From positions 1-64,000 of the forward strand of contig JABYQQ010000010.1 in assembly GCA_022605405.1 (NCBI GenBank): 64,000 nucleotides of DNA. Reading direction: 5' to 3'. A program made the translations under genes and the position numbers. Of the stretch, positions 11,221 to 20,270 are shown piece by piece; positions within the stretch are counted from its first letter, which is position 1; each line of letters opens with the position of its first letter. Under the pieces are notes generated by a model. That model was not told the origin of the DNA, did no database searches, and was given only the letters and a program-made list of their open reading frames with translations. This stretch comes from Earliella scabrosa (lineage: Eukaryota; Basidiomycota; Agaricomycetes; Polyporales; Polyporaceae).

Positions 11221-11233
11221 AAGGAGCGAGTCA

Positions 11234-11450
11234 CCTCACCTTACTCATTCCAGCTCACGCTCGCACTCACCTTGGTCAAGCTCGCAGTCACGCTTACCTG
11301 CCAGAGTATGCCGCACACGGTCGCTCACCTTAATCCAAGTCCGGCGCACGGTCCCTCACCTTGCAGTGTTCCAGCACACGTCGAGGCTCACTTGATCCCT
11401 CAATCACTCACCTGCACACGTACACGGGCACTCACCTGTATGCAGCACGC
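11234..11450. repeat. Degenerate minisatellite of ~27-33 bp units
   Basis: About eight units each begin with CTCACCT or a close variant (for example near 11236, 11266, 11321, 11353, 11388, 11406 and 11429) and run 20-33 bp. On the minus strand nearly every unit junction reads AG followed by GTGAG, so the array is a ladder of splice-acceptor and splice-donor look-alikes. No protein frame runs through it. Confidence 0.5.
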
Positions 11451-11769
11451 TGTGGACGCGGACACGAGGGACGTCGTGGTCAAGAGAAGAAGGGCGACGA
11501 GGAGAACAGGGGAGCAAGAGCGACATTTTGAGCAGCACTGTCATGATGTCATCGACCCCACCTGCCGTATCGGTGCCTCACATAAGCGCAGCTAGACTGG
11601 TGCATGGAAAATACGAATACTACTCGGATCCGAGACAAGACGTAGAATAACCGATGACATTTCGAATTATTATTCAGATAGTCTCGTGGACAATTCAAGG
11701 GTGATCTCCAGTGGCCGTGTCGAGGTTCACTCTGCACCCCTCGCACCCATATCCACCCCCGACAACACG
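11451..11769. other. Upstream region of the first IFI6/27-like gene
   Basis: Contains the presumed promoter. No clear TATA box was seen. Confidence 0.3.
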
Positions 11770-12411
11770 ATGAGAGCCGCTCAAGCCAGCATCCTCCTCC
11801 TCACCACGCTGGGCGTCGTCACGGCTTCCGCCCGAGCCCTACCCCACCCACTCAACGACCGCCGCGACTTCTACGCAAACCTCCACGGGGCAGTCACCAC
11901 TGTCTCCTCGTGCATCCAGCGCCCTGTCACATCCATCGACTGGCATGAGCTGCCCGCCTCTGCGCAACTCTTCTTCCGCGACGCCGGCGCCAGCGCCCGC
12001 GATGAATTCGCAACCATAGAGTGGGAGGAGCTGCCGCCGCATATCCGCGACTGGATCCAGGAGCACCCGTACCAGACGGCCTTCTATGTCGTCAACGGCG
12101 TTGTCTTCCTCGCTCCCGGCCTCGTCACCACGCCGCTGCTGGGGTTGCTGGGCTTCACAGCGAGGGGGCCGGCGGCGGGGACTATTGCTGCGGCAGCGCA
12201 GGCAGCATTGAAACCGGTCGCGGCCAAGGGGCTCTTTGCTACGCTGCAGAGCGCGGCGATGGGCGGATATGGCGCACCTCTTCTTGCTGGGGGCGTGCAG
12301 GTGGGGGCGGCGATCGCAGCTGGTGCTGTTGGGGCCTTCAATCACTGTGTTGGCGGTAGGAAGGATGGGGGAATCGGCGATGGGCAGAGCGGGGAGAACG
12401 AGCTGGCATGA
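11770..12411 (+). CDS. IFI6/27-like (ISG12 family) small membrane protein, copy 1
   Basis: Intronless, 213 aa from the ATG at 11770 (MRAAQASILLLTTLG), which begins a signal-peptide-like hydrophobic segment. The middle carries WHELPASAQLFF and EWEELPPHIRDWI repeats, then HPYQTAFYVVNGVVF. The C-terminal third is the ISG12-type core: GLLGFTARGPAAGTIAA, LFATLQSAAMGGYG and a Gly/Ala-rich hydrophobic stretch. Animal ISG12 proteins are mitochondrial or endomembrane hydrophobic proteins linked to apoptosis. Fungal members are uncharacterised. It is closely similar to the next gene, so the two are tandem duplicates. Confidence 0.8.
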   Translation: MRAAQASILLLTTLGVVTASARALPHPLNDRRDFYANLHGAVTTVSSCIQRPVTSIDWHELPASAQLFFRDAGASARDEFATIEWEELPPHIRDWIQEHPYQTAFYVVNGVVFLAPGLVTTPLLGLLGFTARGPAAGTIAAAAQAALKPVAAKGLFATLQSAAMGGYGAPLLAGGVQVGAAIAAGAVGAFNHCVGGRKDGGIGDGQSGENELA

Positions 12412-12493
12412 TGAACAGACCGATGAAATAAGCATCCATTCTCGTGTACCAGAGCCGAGTGTTGTGTCGCAGCTTGCTAGTCCAAGAACCATG

Positions 12494-12577
12494 GTTGTAT
12501 GAACGGTCCAGGATAAGTACCTCGCGTGTGGCACCCCGATCTAGAGTACAAATGGTCCCGAAGATGGCCGCCCGCAC
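12494..12577 (-). pseudogene. Residual 3' end of a Dcr2-type phosphoesterase gene
   Basis: On the minus strand a frame reads LDRGATREVLILDRSYN. The intact phosphoesterase at 13529 ends in ARIILDRSYN and stop. The two share 22 of 23 bases around GAACGGTCCAGGATAA. Here the frame lacks the stop after SYN and no upstream exon remains. It lies at the same relative place downstream of IFI copy 1 as the real gene does downstream of copy 2, so it looks like the edge of a tandem duplication unit. Confidence 0.55.
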
Positions 12578-12727
12578 CTGCCAGACCTAGAAGCGCTTCC
12601 CATGGCAATCGACGAGTACGGTGCCACAAGATGAACGCGCCTCAGGCTCTCCACGCCACGTGCACAGCTTGCACTCGACTTGCTCTCCTACACGTCTCTT
12701 CCGCACCCAGCTCGCGCATTAACCACA

Positions 12728-13402
12728 ATGAAAGCAGCCCGAGCCAGCGTCCTCTTCCTCAGCACGCTCAGCGCCGTGGCATCCACGCAAGCGGCCAACG
12801 AACCCCCCACCGACCACTCCGAGTCGCAAGCGAAGAGTCGCCTCCGCGACTCTCTCCGCGACTCCCTTGCTGCCCTCCAGGGCTATGTCACCACTGCCTC
12901 CTCAGACATACACCGCGCAGTCGCATCGGTCGACTGGAACGAGCTGCCTGCTTCTGCGCAGCACGTCTTCCAGGAGGCCGGTGCCAGCGCCAGCGAGAAG
13001 GCCGCGGCCATCGATTGGGAGGAGCTACCGCAGCACATCCAGGACTGGATCAAGGAGCACCCGTACCAGACCGCCTTCTACGTCGCCAACGGCGTCGTCT
13101 TCCTCGCTCCCGGCCTCGTCACCGCGCCCTTCTTGGGCATGCTCGGCTTCTCGGCGACGGGGCCGGTGGCGGGGACTGCCGCTGCGGGAGCGCAGGCTGC
13201 CATGAAGGGGCAGGTCATTGCCAGAGGGCTGTTTGCCACGCTGCAGAGCGCGGGGATGGGCGGGTACGGCGCCGCTGTGGTCGCTGGGGGCACACAGGCG
13301 GGGGCGGCGATTGCAGCAGGCGCTGCTGGGGCCTGGAATTACTTTGCCGGCGGTAAGAAGGACGCGGGGACAGGCGAGCCTGAGGGGCAGGGCGAGGACT
13401 GA
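12728..13402 (+). CDS. IFI6/27-like (ISG12 family) small membrane protein, copy 2
   Basis: Intronless, 224 aa from the ATG at 12728 (MKAARASVLFLSTLS). It has the same layout as copy 1: hydrophobic leader, an inserted repeat RLRDSLRDSLAALQG, the WNELPASAQHVF and DWEELPQHIQDWI pair, HPYQTAFYVANGVVF, then the ISG12 core GMLGFSATGPVAGT, LFATLQSAGMGGYG and a Gly/Ala-rich C-terminus with an acidic tail. The ORF stays open for 16 codons upstream, but the ATG at 12728 aligns with copy 1. It is convergent with the phosphoesterase, whose stop lies 127 bp away. Confidence 0.82.
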   Translation: MKAARASVLFLSTLSAVASTQAANEPPTDHSESQAKSRLRDSLRDSLAALQGYVTTASSDIHRAVASVDWNELPASAQHVFQEAGASASEKAAAIDWEELPQHIQDWIKEHPYQTAFYVANGVVFLAPGLVTAPFLGMLGFSATGPVAGTAAAGAQAAMKGQVIARGLFATLQSAGMGGYGAAVVAGGTQAGAAIAAGAAGAWNYFAGGKKDAGTGEPEGQGED

Positions 13403-13528
13403 CCAGAGCAGCCGGGGGAGTCTAGCGGACGGAGAGAACGAGCTCGTTTGTAGGCCAAGGTGACAGGAGAGTCCATTACCGTGTACCACCTCAATCGCTT
13501 TGGCATGCGAGTCTGAGGACCATAGGTG

Positions 13529-15394
13529 CTAGTTGTACGAACGGTCCAGGATAATCCTGGCATGAGTCTGCCCATCCTCCATCCTGATCCACGTCTCAGG
13601 TCCTACCCTGGGGTCCGGGTTGCGGAATACAATGTTCCGCACACCGTGACCCCAGCCATCGCGGGTGTATCCGCCGTACCTACACAGAAGAAGCATCAGC
13701 GTTGAAAGTAAGAGCAGACTGGGACGAAGACTTACCCTGAGTGCTTGTTGAAGCAGAAGATGACGTCCTTCGCCGTGTCGCGCTTGCACCACTCGTTCCC
13801 GTGGTCTATATGCCATTCGCCGCAGCATCGTCGTCACCGGCCCCGTCAGCGAAATACAGGCAAAGATGGGTGTGAAGCGACACGCACCGTGTCCGGAGAT
13901 GACCGCGTGCAGATTTAGGACGTGCTTGTTCAGCGCGGCCCAGAACGGCTCGTCCTTACCCGCGTCTTGTGGGTTTGAAGCCTGCGTCGAGCCTTCACCG
14001 AGCCTATCGGCTGTGGGTGTAAGCGGAAGTCAGTGAACGCAACCACGAGATACTGAGACGGGAACACTGGCATACCGTTCATGCCTGGGTTCGTCGTACT
14101 GTTCAGTGTCTGCTGGAGGTCCTCGGCGACATTCCTGCGACCACACGAGCGGTAGGTCGGTCGATTGATATCATGTAGAGGAACAATTGGACTGACGGAG
14201 GAATGTGCATGAAGGCGATAGAGCCCCGGCCGACCTTGTCCGCGGGACCCCAGAAGGCGTTCATCCGCGACACGGTGCGCTCGATCCAAGTCGCAACGGA
14301 CGGGTGGACATGATCGGGCACACGGGTCGAGTTCGCACCCAGGGAGAAACCGCCACGGGAGTCGAAGAACCATAGAATCAAGGAGGGTCGGAAGTCTACA
14401 ACCCATATGAGTGGCGAGGCAAGATATACCGCCACGTCGACCTACCCCAGGGTTTGGTGTAAACCTGATCAAGACAGGATGATCAAACATCGCTCCTAGT
14501 GAGACAGGACACCAGACATACCGGGACCCAGTACGTCCCCGAACCGTACCCCTCGCCATCGGCCCAGGAGGGAGCAGAGCGGGTGTAGCTGAGACGAGCG
14601 ACCTGCTGCTCGCGTCTGATCTCCTCAGCGTGGCTGATGTTTGGCTGGTTGTCGTGGTTCTGTACGTGTCCTAGTTAGCTACGATAGTTGGCTGGGGGTC
14701 GAGAAAGGGATGTAGCGTACACCGTGCGTGGACGAAAATGGGACCTTGAACTTGTTCAAGGGACCGACGATTTGATCGATGAGCCTTGTCGAGTTCTCTC
14801 GGAATGTGTCTATAAACAAGGGTTAACACAGATTGATTGAGATATTCGAGCATCCTCACTTTCTCCTGTAACCAAGTCGCCGTTGATCACCCTGTATCCA
14901 CAGCCTTCTGTTACTCCAAGCAGAAACACAACGCAAATATGAGGACAAATGACGTACGCGTAGTCAGGCTTTTCGGAAGCGAGGACGGTGTTCATGAGCT
15001 TGACAGAGCTGGCGTCGTGCTCAGGACCCCACCAGTCCCAAGGGTTCTCACCCATATGCAGGTCAGAGAACACAGTGATCTTGAAGGTACCATCGTTGCG
15101 GAACGTCAGGCGCGGCTTCAGCGGGTACGGGACCAGGGTGAGGCCATCGAGCGTCCTTGAGCTTAGACCGCTGAAGTCGAGATCTATGCATTACAAGTGA
15201 ATCGTCAATGGTGGCGGGGGTAGTACAACACCCAGTGACCTACCTTGTGGCGTCGGGACAGCTAGGCTGCCCGGGACAGCAACAAGCAGTGCAAATAGCG
15301 CGAAGAGCACCATGGCGAGCGAAGTAGACAGCAGTCGCCCTGCCAGTGTCACGAGTCGAAGGCGAGTCAAGCGGGGTGCTGGCTCGAGGGACAT
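13529..15394 (-). CDS. Dcr2-type calcineurin-like metallophosphoesterase, secretory leader
   Basis: Eleven exons with consistent phases (15394-15244, 15183-14958, 14891-14860, 14809-14721, 14659-14522, 14464-14446, 14395-14197, 14134-14076, 14010-13888, 13805-13736, 13679-13529) give 418 aa. All metallophosphoesterase motifs are present: SDLHMGENPWDWWGP, NGDLVTGE, HGNHD, the His of MHIPP and SGHDHGN. YWVPVYTKPW and LILWFFDSRGG are typical of the Dcr2/purple-acid-phosphatase-like subgroup. A hydrophobic leader lies at residues 28-45. If Met28 (15313, GCCATGG context) is used, MVLFALFALLVAVPGSLA is a clean signal peptide. If Met1 is used, it is more likely a signal anchor. The last codons overlap the duplicated motif shared with 12494. 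Confidence 0.88.
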
Positions 15395-15415
15395 CGAGGA
15401 TGGAGCAGCATGACT

Positions 15416-15423
15416 CTTATATA
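15416..15423 (-). promoter_or_regulatory. TATA box close to the phosphoesterase start
   Basis: TATATAAG on the minus strand lies only 22 nt before the first ATG. A normal TATA-to-start distance would place transcription start inside the first codons, which favours the internal ATG at 15313. Confidence 0.5.
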
Positions 15424-16020
15424 CCCATCAGATGCCTGACTACGGCAATCTGAGTCGGGGTCTGACCGTGCGCGAGCATGGCCATGGCGCGAGCAGGCTG
15501 GGAGTGCACAGGGCCGTGCAGAGTTTCGTTCACGCGTGTTACGCGCCCACGTGCGTCGGCAAGCGGTGCGTACTTACCAAACATGGGAATGAGGCGGCAT
15601 TGGGCGCGACGGGCCGGCTGCCGGTCCTTCTTCCCGGCTGGATGACGTAGTTGCCAGTAACCTCTCAGCTTTGTTCACCATCCTGGCCTCTAGGAACTAG
15701 GTACGATCTAACATCATTCAGCGTTAGTGCTTCGAACGTGTCTGCGGGGGAATCTTTCACTTACGAACGATCTTTATCAGACTGCAACGTGCGAGTCGCA
15801 CAATGTTTGCCCTGCAAAACGAGCTTATGTTGTTTCCTCCCTCCCATAAGTGAGCATCGAGAACACTATCGGTGCGAAGCCTCGGAGAGAGCTATGGAGG
15901 TACTCAGCAGGATAAGACTACTCGAATTGCATTATATAGAAGTGTAACAGGCATTGGTCAATGGCACAACTCCTGGGATACCTACAGGATAGTCACGGTG
16001 GTCGAGAGTACGAGTGTTGC
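15424..16020. other. Intergenic, no gene recognised
   Basis: Lies between the 5' side of the phosphoesterase and the 3' end of the alcohol dehydrogenase. Short ORFs only. Confidence 0.4.
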
Positions 16021-17374
16021 TTAGTATGCGGAAGGCACGAGGACCGCCCGGAAGCGCGCAATTTCCTTCCGGTCGTACGCTTCCTGTGCCTTGTGCAATG
16101 GAAACCGCTCCACCAAGCACTTGATCTTCTTCGCCTGCACGAACGCAAAGCAGTCCTCCGCGTCCTTCGGCGAGCCCGCCGGCCATCCCCTGACAGACAG
16201 CCGCTTCAGCAGCAGCGACACTGCAAACCCACTGTATCAGCACCATATCTTCTCGAATACTCCAACGCAGAGACTCAAATCGGACACTCACAGGGAGAGA
16301 TCCTCATTGGCTCGGGTTCGACGGCAAGGACGAGCAACGTCCCATCCACCGCGAGGCCGTTGATGAGACTCTCGGTCGCGACCGCGTTCGGGGCGGTGGA
16401 CATGATGACCTTCATCCCGCCGAGCTTCTGAAGTGCCGCGGCCTGATCGACTTTGGACGCGTCGATGAACTCGTCCGCGCCGAGCCGGAGCGCCATCTCC
16501 TCCTTGCTGCTGTCATGGGAGAGCGCGATCGTGCGGAAGCCCATCGCGGACGCGAACTGCAGCGCGAGGTGGCCTAAGCCACTGTGTAGACGAAAACCAG
16601 GAGTGAGCGAACGGAAGCTGGAGGAGGGGAGGTGGAGGGTTTACCCGATGCCCTGAATGGCGACGTAGTCCGGAGGGGTAACTGCCATGTTTCTCAGCGC
16701 GTCTGCACCAAGCGTGCGTCAATGGGCCCGTCCACGGGTACGACCCGAGAATGATGCACGTACTGAACGTCGAGATCCCCGCACACAACAGCGGCGCAGC
16801 CTCAGCGGGGTCGATGTCCTCTGGGACGGCGACGACCGCCTCGGAGCGCAGAGTGACGTACTCCGCATACCCGCCGTCCATGCTAGCACCTACAGCCAAG
16901 TCAGCCCCTGACCACTCCTCGCCAACCTTGGACGCATACCGTTGACATGATGGTTCTCGCACGTCAAGTAATCGCCCGCGCGACACCGGATGCATGTCGA
17001 GCAATGCCCGCCGTGCCAGCCCGCGCCGACGCGCTGGCCGACCTTCCACAGCGTCTCCTCCCTGGACACTGCGACAACGTCCCCCACGACCTCGTGTCCC
17101 GGGATGCGGGGGAGGGGAACTTGCATCACTTGAGTCGAGCACGTATCGTCCCTGGGCCGCATGTGGTATCGTGTCAGCTCAAGCCGCAGAGGGGACGCAA
17201 GGGAAGGACAACGGGTACTCACGTTCCGCAAACCCCGCATGCGAGGACCTTGACCACAATCTCGCCTGCCCTGGGGAAGCGCCACGGCACGGTGAGCTTG
17301 TGGAGGTTCCCGCCGGGCTCGAGGACGGCGTAGGCGGTGTAGCAGGTAGGATATTGCACGACTGCCGGGGACAT
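16021..17374 (-). CDS. Zinc-dependent alcohol dehydrogenase (MDR superfamily, AdhA-like)
   Basis: Six exons (17374-17223, 17151-16940, 16889-16764, 16702-16645, 16581-16292, 16220-16021) give 345 aa, the usual MDR length. Catalytic zinc ligands are visible in ACGVCGTD and in IPGHEVVGDV. The structural-zinc lobe is GHCSTCIRCRAGDYLTC. The Rossmann motif AIQGIGGLGHLALQ is followed by MGFRTIALSHD. The enzyme oxidises alcohols or reduces aldehydes with NAD(P). The substrate cannot be told from sequence, and the AdhA/mannitol/cinnamyl group is the closest fit. A TATA box lies about 100 bp upstream. Confidence 0.9.
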
Positions 17375-17472
17375 TGCTCCTTGTGTAGCGGTGGGATCCG
17401 ATGAGAGAGGACGTGGCCGAGGGGTTGTGGGTGAAAACTCAGTTCTTGACTCTGGATGGGCAGAAGTAGCAT

Positions 17473-17480
17473 CCTTTATA
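17473..17480 (-). promoter_or_regulatory. TATA box of the alcohol dehydrogenase gene
   Basis: TATAAAGG on the minus strand, 99 bp before the ATG at 17374, a usual distance for an inducible fungal gene. Confidence 0.55.
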
Positions 17481-18546
17481 GCACGCCGTCTTGGGCCCTA
17501 TGTGCGCACCCCGGGCGGACACGGCTTGCGTTGCGGCGTGTGACAGTGTGTGTTTTCCGGGTCTGCATTGCGGTGGTGGACACCATGAACTCAGCAAGTA
17601 TAGGATCCGAAACATAAACGATACGAACAGTGTCACTCAATGTCGAGCCACCAGACGGAACGCTGGGTGGATGGATGCTGTAGACACATCGGAGCGCACG
17701 ACATTGTCGAGAACATTCTTGCTAGGCGAATGACACGCCACCTGTGGCGAAGGGGCGAGAGGCCTCGGAGGAAGTGGCGACGAACGGGAGGTTGAGTTCG
17801 CGCGCCAACGATGTGGCCATGCTTGGGTTGACCGCCAAGGCACTGAGAGCATGGCCACATCGAAGTATGTGCGAGCGCAAAGGGGACTGAACTCTGAAGT
17901 CAGATCGATCGCACGAGCCATTTGATTAGGGTTGCGTGAGAGGGGAGGAAGCTCCTCGGAGTCCCGTCCGCTCCGACAGAGTATCTGCTTAGGTTCAGTA
18001 AGGGAAGGAACCGACCACTGGCCAAATACGATGCGCCGGTCGCACCACCGCCTGTGAGTTGTTGAGAGGTGATTCGCTCCACTGTCCTAGATTTGAACCG
18101 AGAAGTGCGACAAGTATTGGCCATTGCACATCCAGTCTCTTGCAGAACTACAATGCAAGAACGTCAATATATGCGGATTGGACTACGTGAATGCTAACCT
18201 TTCTCTCGCCCGACCACTGGACGGATTGTGACTGAGAACGAAGCGATGCAGGTCCGGCCATGATGGAACCGAGCAGGGTCAGAATGAGCGAAGTTGCATG
18301 AGTAGCTGCAATGTGCTCGGATTGAGTTTTCCTGTCGACCCAGCGCGCCTCGCGCGCGCCGCCAGAACCCCCAGCCGAGCCACGGCGTAACATCAGAATA
18401 TGACGAATGTACGATGTAGCCGGAGCGTTGACACTAACGCGCATTCCTGACAAGGATACAGAACATCTATTTCGTACGACTCGAAAGCCCAAGCCCAAAC
18501 CCAACAAGTGTATAATAGCACATCAACAAACGGAATCACGCACCGC
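17481..18546. other. Gap with coding-like minus-strand segments, unresolved
   Basis: On the minus strand, MAGPASLRSQSQSVQW (ending near 18195) can be spliced through a GT-AG intron to FCKRLDVQWPILVALLG (around 18140). A separate frame near 17730-17850 reads SMATSLARELNLPFVATS. Codon use looks real, but I could not assemble a complete gene or recognise a family. It may be a decayed gene. Confidence 0.25.
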
Positions 18547-19725
18547 TCAGGAGCACACCGGATCCTCCTGCTGCAGCCGAAACTCGAAGAGGCGGTTTTC
18601 CAGCTCGACCTCCAGTCGCTCTTTCCCTTCCTCCGTGCCCCACACTACTCTGTCCGAGAGGTCAAACGCTCCAATGCCGAACGTATGGTCGTAGTCCCAT
18701 GTCCGCTCGCCGACACCTTTGACATGTTTCAGGAGGCACTGCAGGAAGTGGTCGCGGAGGAGCTGGTCCAACGGGCGCGTCGTCGGGTCAGAGATGTGGT
18801 CGAGCTGGAGTTCGCGTCCCACGACGCTGTCGAGACCCTTCGCAAAGGCAGTAATACGATACCCATCCTGGTGTATGCACGTTAGAACACTTACGTGGGC
18901 GACAGGAGAGCGCCTGGGACTTACGTCAGGGTCGACGCCGAAGTTGTAGTCAGCCCAGGGGGCGTGCAGCTGCGCGCTCAGCAGGAGCAGGTTTTGGACA
19001 GAGCTGATCTTTGAGCTGCCCCCGATCTTATGCTCGGACGCTGTGTCGGTGATCAAGCCAGGGTAGCCTTTCGTGGTCCACTGCGGATGGTATCAACATG
19101 AGGGAATGCAGCTGAGATGCAGGCAAGGAGCCGATGCACACTGCCTGGTCAATGAACGCACGTACCTCGGTTGCATGAGCTCGCGCAAAAATATGGACCG
19201 GTTGCAATTTGTTCCACATGAGCAATTGACCGAGGACCATACATTTCCCGTCTCTATCAGCAACGCGAGCAAGCTGTTCGCGGCAATCGTTGGCGAGAGT
19301 AGGGGTCTGTTGTCTTCTTCGTGCGTATGCAGGTGTGAGCTGAACGCGAAGCGGAGAGCCATCTAGCAGTCACGTTCAGCGCAAACAATGATCTTCGCGA
19401 GGGAGGGTGCCTGCCTGCCGCCAACAGAGTGTATTTTCCAGGCATGACCAGGGCATCGCCCGCGAAGTACTGCTCTGAGGCATATCTGTCCCCTCCAACT
19501 ATGATCCAGTCCGAGTGGGTGTCCAAGAGCAACTGTAGCCATTTGTAGAAGGTCGCCCACGTTATGGTACCATATTGGTGGAAGCCTTGACTGTATGATT
19601 GGCCATCGTCACTATACCTAGCGAACGAAGAACGAACCTGCGAGCACGGTGCCATAGAAGTCTCCGAGAACCACATTGCGGTCTTTCGGCAGGGCCGCCG
19701 AGGGATTGACAGGACGCGCTGGCAT
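18547..19725 (-). CDS. HNH-endonuclease-domain protein of the fungal HNH_2 type
   Basis: Five exons (19725-19638, 19498-19374, 19306-19166, 19080-18925, 18867-18547) sum to 276 aa. Exon 1 reads KDRNVVLGDFYGTVLA, exon 2 YFAGDALVMPGKY. The HNH core spans exons 3 and 4: ARVADRDGKCMV, WNKLQPVHIFARAHATEW and QNLLLLSAQLHAPWADYNF, with VDPDDGYRIT after it. The first His (VHIF) and the Asn-Leu-Leu-Leu to His segment are in family positions. Such proteins are numerous in Agaricomycetes, sometimes several hundred residues long, and their biological role is unknown. The C-terminus LEVELENRLFEFRL is helical. A TATA box lies about 50 bp upstream. Confidence 0.75.
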
Positions 19726-19774
19726 GGTGGGAGGTGTTCAGAGGGTGAAGGGTGTGAACACTGAGGAACGTCCA

Positions 19775-19781
19775 CTTTATA
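19775..19781 (-). promoter_or_regulatory. TATA box of the HNH-domain gene
   Basis: TATAAAG on the minus strand, 50 bp before the ATG at 19725. Confidence 0.5.
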
Positions 19782-19829
19782 GGACGGGCTAGAGAGCGTG
19801 CCGGACGACGAACGTTTGAGGGTGGACAA

Positions 19830-20270
19830 CGAATTGAAAGGCGGTGGGCGTTACTAACGAAAGAGCGTTATGGGGGTGCACCCTGCATGGCCCGATGCGC
19901 GTCCCTCACTCAGTATGGAAGCTTGGACTAATGCGGAGTAAGATTTCGATTAAGTCCGTTAAGACGGGGCGGATGGTGCGCAAATGGGTCATGCAAAGTC
20001 GGATGGCATGGATTAGTCAGGGCAATGTAGCGCAGCGAGAGGCGTCGCGGAGAAGAGTAGAGGCAGCTGGCAGAGACAGCGAGCAGAGTGAGCGGATCCA
20101 TCGCCCCGGGCCTCCGAGGCACCGACGAGCGCCAGCCACGTTCTCTGCCCACGCTCATCGTCAGCGAGCGCCGAGTTGACGGCGGTCTCGCAGCCTCCGC
20201 GCAGTCCACATCTTCCAGCTTCCAATCTGCCCGCTGTCTTCCACTCGATCCCCATCGGCCTGCAGCAACC
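19830..20270. other. Divergent promoter region
   Basis: Lies between the HNH-domain gene (minus) and the VHS-GAT gene (plus). Open frames here are fortuitous. Confidence 0.5.

Noticed and set aside
11234..11450. CRISPR-like array of ~30-bp units
   Set aside because: Units are degenerate and contiguous without unique spacers of constant length, and the host is a eukaryote.
19374..19498. Possible frameshift in exon 2 of the HNH-domain gene, since another frame reads PSLAKIIVCAE
   Set aside because: Splice phases of all five exons agree without a shift, so the uninterrupted frame is the simpler model.
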